Shown here one piece after another: positions 34,769 to 45,645 of a stretch of 64,000 nucleotides of DNA; position 1 is the stretch's first letter; the number at the start of each line of letters is the position of its first letter. The position numbers were made by a program, and so were the translations under genes. The notes under the pieces are model-generated. The model was not told where the DNA came from. It made no database searches and saw nothing but the letters and a program-made list of their open reading frames with translations. Location: the NCBI GenBank assembly GCA_026119855.1, contig JAOWBW010000006.1, positions 3,224,001 through 3,288,000 on the forward strand, read 5' to 3'. The DNA is from Campanula takesimana. Its lineage: Eukaryota > Streptophyta > Magnoliopsida > Asterales > Campanulaceae.

Positions 34769-35315
34769 TATATTAAAACATTTCTATTTTGGGCAGTCTC
34801 ACTTATGGTGGGATGGACTGAAAAGGAAATTAGTCTCACTTGTGGTGGGACGGAGGGAGTATAATACAAGGGAATAAAGGATATAATTATAAAAAAAATA
34901 CTATTTATCATACAAGTGGGTAAAAAGTATATTGGAAGTGTTTGGTTTTTATTTTAAAAACACAAGCATTTTAAGGACAAAAGTATCGAAAACACTATTC
35001 ATCAATTTCTATTTTAAGAATGAGACTCTTACTTTGAAACCTAAAAATAAAGTAAAACTCTTGCTTTAGAAATAGTAAAAGACAATTGTTTAAAGAGGTG
35101 GTCTCTTGTGAGAACACCTAGATCCATCTCATAGAAGAGACGGGTCGACTCATGACATGTGTATAACATTCACCGCGAATAGGATCCCAACACATGCCCC
35201 CACTCAAAATCTGCCACGTGGCAGCGACACATGGGCCAAAAATTTTATTTTTTTTCCAGGAAAAAAAAATCATTTTTTTTTTTTTTGCAGTTTTTTTCGT
35301 TTGCCAAAAGTAATA

Positions 35316-35610
35316 CTCCCTCCGTCCAAGAGTAATTGTCTACCTTTCCTTTTTTAGTCTGTCCCAGAGTAAGTGTCCACTCCCTAAAATGGAAAAAAAT
35401 CTTTACTATTCATCCCACTCATTCTCTCTTATACTTTACTTTTACACTCACAACACCAATCAATTCACTATTCTCCCCACTTTCTCTCTCCTACCTCACT
35501 TTTTATACTCACAACACTTACACCACTTTCACTTTTTCTTATACCACATCCACTTTTTCTTAATCCTCGTGCAAATAGAAGGGTGGACACTTACTCTGGG
35601 ATGGAGGGAG
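35316..35610. mobile_element. Stowaway MITE
   Basis: 295 bp, ends CTCCCTCCGTCCAAGAGTAA and TTACTCTGGGATGGAGGGAG with TA flanks, inserted in the GTAAC-rich element. Confidence 0.87.
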
Positions 35611-36007
35611 TACTTAGTTTAACTAAATGAATATAACAATTGTGTTACTTATAAAGTAACATTGTTTATAAGTAAACGTAACACCAGCTTTACAAAAAAA
35701 AAAAAAAAAACTCATTTTTACTCATCTTTCAACTGTAATACTAACTATAAATACGTGTAACACTGACAATAACTAAATGTAATTATTGTTATACTGAAAT
35801 GTAATAGTGTTTTTGCAGATTTTTTTTTTGAGTATTTTGATTTTTTTTTGAAAGAAAGTAACATTTGAACAATAACAACTTATATACATGAATTTAATTA
35901 TTTGTACAAGTAAATGTAACACTTTAGTAGATGAAATTGTAACAGATTTTTATAAATAATGTAATACTTTTACATGTATCATGATAAATTGAACACATTG
36001 TAACTTA

Positions 36008-36237
36008 CTCCCTCAGTCCCATGCCAAGGGTCACTTTTGGTCAAACCAACTTTGACTAACATTTTATGTTAAATTAGTAATCTCCATAAAAAAAAATTAA
36101 AAATTACTAAATTAGTATAGAAACATTATCAATAACTATTTTTAAATTTTTATGAAGATAAATTATTTAGTATAAAATGTTAGTCAAAGTTCAAGTAGGT
36201 TTGACAAAAAATGTCCATTGGTGGGGGACGGGGGGAG
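36008..36237. mobile_element. Stowaway MITE
   Basis: 230 bp, ends CTCCCTCAGTCCCATGCCAA and TTGGTGGGGGACGGGGGGAG with TA flanks. The arms contain GTCAAACCAACTTTGACTAA and its complement. Confidence 0.85.
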
Positions 36238-36582
36238 TATTATTTCAAAACATATGGATATAATATTATACAAGTAAACGTAACTGTTTTACAATGTTAT
36301 TATACAAGTAAAATATAACATTTATTTATAAAAAATGTTATTTTCTTATTTTTACAATGTTACTAACACATGATTGAATTATTACTTTTCTATACATATG
36401 TGTTACAATTATGCATAAACATTGTTACATATAAGTAACATGTTCGTTACATTTTAGTTATAATAAGTATTACTTTTGACAAATGAAGAAAACATTAAAA
36501 AAAAAAAAAAAAAAAACAATGTTATTTTTCTGTATATACGGAGTATGTATTACTTTTATGTATACAAACTGTTACATATAAG

Positions 36583-37375
36583 TAGGGATGACAATTTACC
36601 GAAGGTGATCCGCCCAGAAAAAGTAAGGTTCAGGTTGCAATTTTCATGACCCGAGCGGGTTAGGGTCGGGTTCGAGTTTTGATGTTGACCCGCAGTGATC
36701 CGACCCGACCCGCACCTCCATGTAAAAGGTCAACATATTATGCTAATTTATCATATTATAAGTGTTGTTAAATTTATTTTTATAGTTGTTTGTGAGTGAG
36801 GTTTGATGAGTTAAGACTAATTTGTATAACTCATTAAATTAGGCTTAAACATAAATTAGGCAAAAACAAATATGAGATGGGAAAAATTAGATTTTATGCC
36901 ACTCGGGTCGGGTCGGTTCGGGTTTCGTTAACTTCGGGCCGGGTTCGAGTTTTGATGTTGACCCGCATTGATCCGATCCGACCCGCACCTCCATGTAAAA
37001 GGTCAACATATTATGCTAATTTATCATATTATAAGTGTTGTTAAATTTATTTTTATAGTTGTTTGTGAGTGAGGTTTGATGAGTTAAGACTAATTTGTAT
37101 AACTCATTAAATTAGGCTTAAACATAAATTAGGCAAAAACAAATATGAGATGGGAAAAATTAGATTTTATGCCACTCGGGTCGGGTCGGGTCGGGTTTCG
37201 TTATCTTCGGGCCGGGTTCGAGTTTTGATGTTGACCCGCATTGATCCGATCCGACCCGCACCTCCATGTAAAAGGTCAACATATTATGCTAATTAATCAT
37301 ATTATAAGTGTTGTTAAATTTATTTTTATAGTTGTTTGTGAGTGAGGTTTGATGAGTTAAGACTAATTTGTATAA
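36583..37375. repeat. 273-bp tandem repeat (about 2.6 copies) in a hAT-like element
   Basis: TAGGGATGACAATTTACC opens a GGGTCGG-type element. Units starting TTCGAGTTTTGATGTTGACC at 36671, 36944 and 37217 repeat at exactly 273 bp with very few differences. The third copy is cut at 37375 by the copia LTR, mid-word (TTTGTATAA|CTCATT in the other copies). Confidence 0.9.
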
Positions 37376-37706
37376 TGTAAGAACATGGCTTGCAACACAA
37401 GTCATTTAGTAATTCCATACATGAAATCATACCTATAATGTTAATATAAAGTGTAGTGAATTAATATAATGTGTAGAATTTCTGGATATAATATTACCTA
37501 TTTTTGATGGGCAAAGTGGTAATTTAACATCACTAAAGGTTGAAAGGGTGTAGTCCCTAAATGAGGTGCCTTTTGGTTTCATATATAAATGGTTCTCCAT
37601 CAACCCTAGAAATCGATTTTTTTTTCAAATAATTCTCTTTTAAATCATTATCTACCTAAATGATATTTGGGAAACTTTATATACCAAAATGACAAGTTTT
37701 TGTGAA

Positions 37707-37920
37707 GTAGGCATTGGCAATGCCGACTTTACTGTGAAGTCGGCACTACCATTGCCGACTTTAGGTCAACCCGGTTAAGGTTAAGAATAATTAGGGGTTA
37801 AGAAGGATTAGGAGGGAATATTTGGGGCAGAGTGGGTTTTTGTGTTGTACTGAAGTCGGTACTCACAATGCCGACTTTGACTAGGGTTTCTGAAGTCGGC
37901 ATTGTGGATGCCGACTTTAG
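37707..37920. promoter_or_regulatory. MULE subterminal palindrome cluster, left
   Basis: Four copies of the pattern AAGTCGGC...GCCGACTT (near 37711, 37733, 37852 and 37892). The mirror cluster is at 41100-41305. Position and symmetry suggest transposase binding sites; that is inference. Confidence 0.5.
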
Positions 37921-38563
37921 GCCTCCATAAAACACCCACAACTGGCTTCAGAAGTTTTCACTCGTTTCATATTCAAAACACAAACTTCTCTAATATCTTA
38001 TTCTCATCTTTCATTTTTTTTTCTCTCCCTTTCAAGTTGAAAGCTCAAAAGTTGTATTTGGTGAATTTGATTCAAGCATCTAAGGTACATTTTAATCTTT
38101 GTTATATGTTTTTATTTGTATAATGTGAATGCAAACTAGAGTTATTAAACTATAATTCAGTAAAAAAAAAAAAAAAAGATGTGTTGTCCTTTAAACATTT
38201 AACATCCAACGCAAAACTCGTTAAATTTTTGATATTTCAGTTAAATTTTTGACATTTCAGTTAAATTTTTGACTGTTATTTTGTTAACATTTCTTACAAT
38301 TTCCATGCATATATGATTTACAGTTTCTTAATGTATTACATTAACAATTTTTGACTGTTATTTTGTTAACATTTCTTACAATTTCAGTTAAATTTTTGAC
38401 ATTTCAGTTAAATTTCCATGCATATTTCAGTTAAATTTTTGACATTTCATATAAATTTTTGAAGATCAAGAAATTTTCTTAATGTAACAAATTTTAATGA
38501 TGTTATTTGTTGCATTTTTTTATATATATTTTGACTGTTGAATTAATTTGTTTAGGGGAAAAT

Positions 38564-40420
38564 ATGAGTGGACTTCCACTTATTTTCATGTGCTACTGGG
38601 GAGGAGATGATGAACACCCGTTTGCAGATAGTAATCTTGAACAGGGGCCGAAATTTCCACTTAGGGCAAAAACTCGTTGGGGTTACGAAAAATTGATTAG
38701 GAAGTTATATAAGAAAATTGATATAGATCCAAGAGATGCTAAGTTGAAAGTTATTTGTAGATATCCTCATATGATGGGTAATGGGTTTGCAAGTTACATT
38801 TCGTTTGAAGTCGAGAATGATATGTGTATGAAAGTCATGTTTGATGTTTCTGCTCAATTAGGTGGGGTAGGTAGCTTGCAGTTGTATATTATCATGGATT
38901 TTTTAGTTTTTGATAATAATGTTAACTACCTTGAGAGATATACTGGTGGTTTTGAAACACATGGGGAAGTGGAACCGGAAGTGGAACCGGAAGTGGAACC
39001 GGAAGTGGAAGCAGAAGTGGAAGGGGAAGAGGTAGAGGAACGTGAAAATGATGATGATTCAGATTATGAAGGTCATATCCTTGCAATAAGTTCTGATGTT
39101 GATTCTGGATATGAAGATTGTTCGAGTCCAACTGATAGCGAGAATGAGGGTGATGATGGGGAAGGTGGTGATGTAGGAGCACACATGGTTACTTTTCAAG
39201 GTGAACCGCATAATCAAATGTATGGGAGAGCAGACTATCCATTTTACCGTGATATTGGTGAAAGGTCAGAGAATTATGATAATAGTGAATACAAGTTTGC
39301 ATAATGGAATGCGGAGAGTGATGGAATCGCCAAAGGAATTCGCTTCGCAGAGAAGATTGATGTGCAGTACCAAATAAAGAAGTACCATATTATGAAGAAT
39401 TTGAGGTTCAAGGTGAGAAAGAGCACACCGCAAAAGTGGGCTATTGAGTGTTTGGTGAAAGATTTCCCCTGCAATTTCTATGTGAATGTGAGTCTGAAGA
39501 AGGGTGGGTACTGGGAAGTAACTAAGTACAAGGGTCCACATTCTTGCTTGGCTTCAGATGTTAGCGGCGATCATCCTAATTTAGATGCTAAGTTTATAGG
39601 ACGAGAAGTTTTCGATCTTGTCAAGGCTGATCCAGAGTACAAGATTAAGCTTATCATGATAAATATAAAATCAAAGTACGGTAAGGATGTTTCATATCGG
39701 AAGGCATGGTGTGGTAAACAAAAAGTCATCGCTCAAGCATATGGGGATTGGGACGAATCTTATAGAAAGTTGCCACGTTTGTTAGCAGCTATTCAAAAGT
39801 GGAACCCTTCAACCATTGTGCAGTTTTCTAACCGTCCTGACGCTGGTCCTCCAGGTTCTTTTGACCGCGTGTTCTGGGCATTTGGCCCTTGTTTGGAAGC
39901 ATTCTCTCATTGCCGTCCTGTCATTTCTGTTGATGGCACATTCTTGCATGGAAGATATAAAGGGGTAATACTTATTGCTATGGGTGTTGATGCGAATGAT
40001 AGTTTACTTCCACTTGCTTTTGCTCTTGTTGAAAAAGAGGACCATGAAAACTGGTCTTGGTTCTTACATCTTGTTTGCCGACATGTTATTAGGGGTTGTG
40101 AAGTTTGTTTGATATCTGATCGCCATAATGGGATCCTTGCCACTGTGGGAGAAAACGGATGGCCACGAGATGTTGTGCACAGGTGGTGCATGTTGCATTT
40201 ACGAGCTAATTTCCTTTATGCTCATAAGGGTGTTGGCTTAAAAGATCTTTTTTGGCGTGCTGTTAGCGCCACCCAGGAACGGAAGATGAAAAATTACTTG
40301 GCTCAGATTCGTATCATCAATCGCGAGGCAGTTAAATGGTTTGAGTTTTTGGATGTTAAAAAGTGGTCAATGGCGCATGATGGTGGATATAGGTACGGAA
40401 TTCAGTTGATAATTATTTAA
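38564..40420 (+). pseudogene. MuDR-type transposase, internal stop and truncated C-terminus
   Basis: Start chosen at MSGLPLIFMCYWGG, which follows a likely 5'-UTR intron (GT at 38087, AG at 38552-38553) and matches MULE N-termini. Residues 135-160 form an EVEP acidic repeat. An in-frame TAA (39302-39304, codon 247) interrupts, and the same frame then continues with the MuDR plant domain and a WRKY/GCM1-type zinc finger (C, C, H, C between 39449 and 39547). The MULE catalytic domain has Asp in SVDGTFL (39932), Asp in ISDRHNG (40118) and CxxH in HRWCMLH. The frame ends after AHDGGYRYG. The third acidic residue and the SWIM finger that normally follow are not found downstream, so the protein should be inactive. 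Confidence 0.85.
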
Positions 40421-41099
40421 CTGAAAAAGGGCTCTTTTCTGACAGTTTAGTTAACTTTTTGACAGAAAATGGGATTTTTGATAAAAAGAGAGGCTGTTTG
40501 TTAAATATTTAACAGAATAACGCAAAACCTGTTAAATTTCGGACAGTTCAGTTAAGTTTCTAACGGAAAGTAGGCATTTATGTTAACTTTCCAACGAAAT
40601 TCGGATGATAATGTGAAGTTCATCAACTTTTAATAAATAGATTATTGTTAAATTAATATAAAATCACATAAGCAAATTAACATGTATTATCAGTTAATAT
40701 TCTAACAGAAAATGGGCATTTTTGTTAACTTTCTAACGAAATTAGTCGATAATGTGAATTTTCATCAACTTTTAATAAATAGCTTTTTGTTAAATTAATT
40801 CAAAATCACATAAGCAAATTAACATGTATATTATAAACACAACAAATTAACATATTCTAATTTCATCGAAAAAGATAATTAAAATACAAATTATATAAAA
40901 GAAAATCACTAAATATGATAGCACTAACCTTATAATGTGGAAATTGTGACAAGATTCCCAACACAAATTAATTTTCTGACCAAAGGGACACTGAGATGCA
41001 GAGAAGACAGTGATTGAACGAAGGTTGAAGGTTGATGGGGGGATGGGAGGTAGGGTTTGAGGGGGAAGGAGGCTGCCGATTTATGATGAATTGTCTGGA
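40421..41099. other. Non-coding 3' part of the MULE
   Basis: AT-rich sequence with a duplicated phrase around ATTTTTGTTAACTTTC (near 40475-40600 and 40680-40760). No transposase exon was recognised, so an internal deletion is likely. Confidence 0.5.
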
Positions 41100-41305
41100 G
41101 GTGAAGTCGGAATTGGGAGTGCCGACTTCACCAGAAACGAAATTGGGAGTGCCGACTTCTGCCAAATTCCAGACTCCCAAAATATTCCCACTTTGACCCA
41201 CTTTAACCCTTTAAACCCTAATCCGGAATTTTTGCTTAACCTAAAGTCGGCATTGGTAGTGCCGACTTCACAGTAAAGTCGGCAATGCCAATGCCGACTT
41301 CACAA
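41100..41305. promoter_or_regulatory. MULE subterminal palindrome cluster, right
   Basis: AAGTCGG..TGCCGACTT units at about 41104, 41140, 41243 and 41275 mirror the left cluster. The outer two belong to the TIR; the inner two differ in sequence but keep the palindrome. Confidence 0.5.
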
Positions 41306-42658
41306 AAAATGGTCATTTTGGTATATAAAGTTTCCCAAATGTCATTTAGGTAGATAATGATTTAAAAGAGAATTATTTGAAAAAAAAATCCCTAGAAATC
41401 ACTCCATTCATTTTATTTTCTCTCCTAAATAATCTTTATATTGCTAGAGACATTAGAGAGAAAAGACACAATCATTTAGAAGAATTATGTCCCCTTAATT
41501 CTTCTTCTTCTTCTTAATCTCCCTACAACATCTGTAATGGATTCAACATGTATTATTTCGCTTCCGCCTTCATCTTCTTCCTCATTCTTATTCTGAAAAT
41601 GAGCGTGGCATTCAGGGATATAAAGAATTGTTCCAACAATTGGTATCAGAGTCCCGTTCATTTTGGTTTAAGTTTGGGTTCTTCTTTGAGAAAGTTTTGT
41701 ACTTTCAATTTGATTCATTTTCCCTGTTGAATCATTAAGTTTTAATGTTGATTAGGGACTCTAATTCGTTCATAGAGTACTGATAATCATCATCTAAAAT
41801 TCATAAAATGGTTTGAAAGTGTTTTTGTTGGTCCCAGAAGGGCAACAAGGGTATGAAAAATGCTAGAGGGGGGGTGAATAGCGTTTTTAAAATTCTTTTT
41901 AAACCCTTTTGAAAAGCAATGGCAAATGCGCACGACTCTTAATTTGGCTAAGTATAGCGCGCAGCAAGAGTGTGAAATGCACAGCGGAAGTCTTAAAGCA
42001 ATCACTTATGCGCAGGGAGTATGCGCAGAAGTGTAAATACGCACGCACTAAGTTTTATCTTAAAGATAGGCGCAAGATGGAACTAAGGCAAAAAGCACAC
42101 AAACACAATTCGAACGATGCAAGACAATCTACAAGGATCAAACAAAACAATATATGAGTAAAGCTTAAATGTAGAATGAAAAGCACAAACAATAGATAAG
42201 CTATTTGGAGAGGTTCGATCGGGAAAAGATCTACGTCCTCTACCAAGATGGTTAGTCTTGGATTTCTAATGGAGATCTTATTATATGAGAGAGTTTACAA
42301 GTTACAGCGAGGTAGAACAAAACTAACTTAAAGATCTATAATCTATGAAAGAACAAAATCCTAGACAATAACCGGTGTATCTCTAGAAGTAAGATCGATG
42401 AGATCGAAACTTCAAGAGGTGTGTGTGTGTATCATAAATATGGGCTCTTTGAATCTATGAGATGGAGAGCACAAGATTCTGGTGTTACAAAGGCTTTATA
42501 GGATCTGGGCTTGGTGAAGTATGAAGGTATGAAGGTTGATCTTAGAAATCAGGAAATCTTGTAGGCAATCTTCAAATCTTCAAAGTTTCTCTTTGGAAGC
42601 AAATCTTAAGCAATTCTCAAGCAACACACCAGCGGCTTGGAAAATGAGGATGAGCATG

Positions 42659-42668
42659 CTATTTATAG
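42659..42668 (-). promoter_or_regulatory. TATA box in the Sirevirus-like LTR
   Basis: Minus-strand CTATAAATAG within the 3' LTR, oriented for transcription toward 41826 as expected of an LTR promoter. Confidence 0.5.
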
Positions 42669-43870
42669 CTGAGCTCCAAAAACTAGCCGTTGGGGAGCAG
42701 CGCTAGGACTATGTGTTGTCGCTTTGTGATTGGCGCGCAGCTGTCCTTTATAGCCGTTGGAGACATCAAGTTGTCATCTTTCAAAAATCTTCAAGAGTGA
42801 CAGTGACACGCCCCAAGTCCCGGGATTCCCTAATAGAACCTCGAACCTGGTGCGCGTAACTAACAAGAAACAAGAAACTAACGGGAAACAGGAACAATAC
42901 CTGTTAAAAACAAAACTGACATGATATATATACTCAAGAGTAGGGAGCTAAGATAGCTCACACCAGTTCTAGACCAGGAAAATTAAAACCAAAATGGTTA
43001 CATACAGCGGAAGACATGCCTAGCAAATAAGCTGGCATCAAGAACTGTCTAGGGACAACAAATACTACCCCAATACAAGCCCAGAGTTTATTAACTCATA
43101 CAAGATCGTTCTTACCAAAATATAAAAGGACACTAACTTCGAACAAGAATATCCTGCTGAGTAAGTTCCCAGCTAAGTCGAGCCTCACTGCGTACTATCC
43201 CCTGCTTTCCTGGGGGGGGAAACAATTAAACAAATAAAGGGTGAGATAAATCTCAGTAAGCTATTAACATGCAACTATATGTCATGTTATCATGCAATAC
43301 AAGTAGATACTCAAGTGATCATATATCAAGTATCATCAAGGAACAAGTATAGGAGAGGCTAAGCCAAACCAACAAGTAATCAAGCTCAAGAAATGATCAG
43401 GTAACAAGTAGTCAAGTAGTGCGAGAGGCTAGACCAGCTCACAAGATGCACATAGACCTATCACGCATTGTACCTGAATCCTTCCTTATTCCTCCCAAGA
43501 ATACCATTTGTTGTCGATGCTTTTCTAGCTGAGGACAACCAAGAACAGGAACAAGAGACTGCTGTGCAGTATATAAGAAGACCTGGTAACCAGTGTCATC
43601 CACAAGAACAAGATCCATGAGGTGACCAGGACAGGAGTTAGCATTCACTTAGGTCAGGCTTATTGCTCCAACCAAGGAAGCTATGCCCTTACTATGGCCG
43701 GTAGTAAGGGGTCAGGCGGAAATACATAGGGACCCGATTGTCACTTAAACCCCAGCTCTCGCGACAAGCGTGAACCTATATATTTTCGAACAAGCAAGGA
43801 GAACCAGCTGGACTCACCAAGAATGCACAAGTAGATGTTTACTTGAACTACAAGAACAGAACTCAGTCCC

Positions 43871-43985
43871 TTATTAGTGGACTACTCTTTATGCACCATG
43901 TAATCATGTATCATGTGCTCACGAGAATATGCACCATGTAATTATGTATCATGTGCTTACGAGAATACAAGTACACGTACGCAAT
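43871..43985. repeat. Short tandem repeat in the solo LTR
   Basis: Two ~47-bp copies around GCACCATGTAATCATGTATC and GTGCTYACGAGAATA. Confidence 0.75.
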
Positions 43986-45527
43986 TATTGCGAATATAAA
44001 CCAAGATAACACTGGCACATAAGGTGTCCATGTAACACGATCAATCCAAGTAAGAGTCCATTAATAACAGACTTCAGTCAAGTAGTAGGGTATACCACTT
44101 TGTCACATGCCAAGTTTGCACGTACATATTTATGTCACGTTTAACACATTAAGGTGTCTATCACGATACCCTTACTATCAAGTAGAGCCCAATACCTTAG
44201 ACTCTAAACACGTAATAGAATAGGTCACATCATACCTAGTCACAGTCATATCTCACGTATATGTATCGTTAATAATCGAATACATTTTCTAACACATATT
44301 GTGTTCTGTAGTTATTCTTGTTAACTTATATCGTAGTATTCATGATTATATGAATGATCTTCATATTACACTAGTCCCTATTTTCTTTAGGAACCATTTC
44401 AAGACAAGATATCTTCTTTATATTTTATATACTTCATTGAGTATATACACGATTAAAAACTAAATCATTTACACTTTAGTGCTTATTTATAGCACTTCCA
44501 ATATACACGTATCAAGTTCAAGTATGTAGTAGAGTTAATCATTCTCTATCTAGTTCCATAACCCACTTCTTTGGTTATTCATACCATGTACCAATCAATC
44601 AAGAAGCCACATTCTATCAAGTAAATATATGCAAGATTTGCATATACACATCAAGACTCTTTCAAGTTTATTACCATACACCTATATTGGTGTCAAGGCA
44701 CGTACAAGATTTTATAATCTTATATTTCAAGTTACTGTCTCATCTTAAGACATTCAAGACATTCAGGACATTCAGGACATTCAATACATATACAAGATCT
44801 TATCATCTTATATCCAAGTTCTCAATCCATTTCTTTGGATGATTAAACATGTACAAGAGTTAATTATCTTATACTTCAAGTTCAAGCGAGGAAGATGAAT
44901 TATACACCTTTCACGAATTCTTTTCCAATCCTTTTCTTAGGACATTCAAGCTCTAGACATTAGTTGGTGTCCCTAAGGTACACAAACATTGACTTCAAGA
45001 CACATAAAAGAGTTATTACTCTTATATTCAAGTTATCATTTAATTATGATTCAAGTCCACATTTCATTTGTTCACAAAGGGACTATTTTTCAGTACTAGA
45101 GTGTTCTACAACACTCATCTAGGCCATCTAGGGTAGTACCCTAAACCTAGACCAAGAATACTTCGAGTTCAATTTAGGTCAATGAGCTATACCACTCATA
45201 CTTACAAGTTCTTAATTCCCTACATAGGATATTCAATCTCAAGTCATTGTTTTAATGCCCCTAAGGTGCACAATCATTGGCTTCAAGACAAGCATAACAC
45301 ATAAGTGCTTGTTCATAGCACTTTTAAGACATATAAAAGAGTTCTTCCTTTTATACTCAAGTTCTCATTTTAATTTAATGAGTAATCATGTTCAAGACTC
45401 ACTTCTGATACCCCTAAGGTATCACAACATTTGCTAGGACATCTTATCTTAAGGCTATATGCCTTAACAAGGGTTATTTCCAACTTATACAATCATGGAA
45501 CAAGTTTTACAATTTTTCAGGACATAT

Positions 45528-45645
45528 GGGCGGCCGCACAAAATGGTGTGGGCGGTCGCCCAAAATCAGGCTTTCCAAGAACAAAATACTTCAGATAGAT
45601 GGGCGGTCGCCCAGCCCAAAATGGGCGGTCGCCCAAGGCCCAAAA
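45528..45645. repeat. GC-rich GCGGYCGCCC module, solo-LTR copy
   Basis: GGGCGGCCGCAC (45528), GGGCGGTCGCCC (45550), TGGGCGGTCGCCCA (45600) and TGGGCGGTCGCCCA (45622), ending AAGGCCCAAAAAT. The same string of near-palindromes occurs in the copia LTRs at 48680 and 55462. Confidence 0.85.

Larger units (their letters stand above)
34077..34859. mobile_element. Outer Stowaway MITE of a triple nest
   Basis: Ends CTCCTTCCGTCCCACCACAA and TTGTGGTGGGACGGAGGGAG with TA at both sides. Without its insert it would be about 285 bp. Confidence 0.88.
35095..36582. mobile_element. GTAAC-rich foldback element 3 (inverted, interrupted)
   Basis: It starts GAGGTGGTCTCTTGTGAGAAC and includes CTGCCACGTGGCAG. It then follows the complement of the element at 26808-27785, for example CTATACATATGTGTTACAAT and GTAACATGTTCGTTACATTT. 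Two Stowaway MITEs split it, and its far end is cut where TAGGGATGACAA begins at 36583. Confidence 0.65.
37615..41390. mobile_element. Mutator-like element (MULE), 3776 bp
   Basis: Terminal inverted repeats of about 160 bp (37615-37777 and 41230-41390) begin GATTTTTTTTTCAAATAATT and match almost base for base. The TSD is CCTAGAAATC (37605-37614 and 41391-41400), 10 bp, within the 9-11 bp usual for MULEs. It carries a MuDR-type transposase gene whose C-terminal part is missing. Confidence 0.93.
37376..41638 (+). repeat. 5' LTR of copia-type element X, split by a MULE
   Basis: TGTAAGAACATGG...TTGTTCCAACA, followed two bases later by TGGTATCAGAG (41641-41651), a perfect iMet PBS. Removing the MULE and one TSD leaves a 477-bp LTR. 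Only 41639-41825 of the interior is visible before the Sirevirus-like insertion. The rest lies beyond the right edge. Confidence 0.75.

Noticed and set aside
38922..39182. His/Leu/Pro-rich minus-strand frame
   Set aside because: Shadow of the acidic repeat in the MULE transposase.
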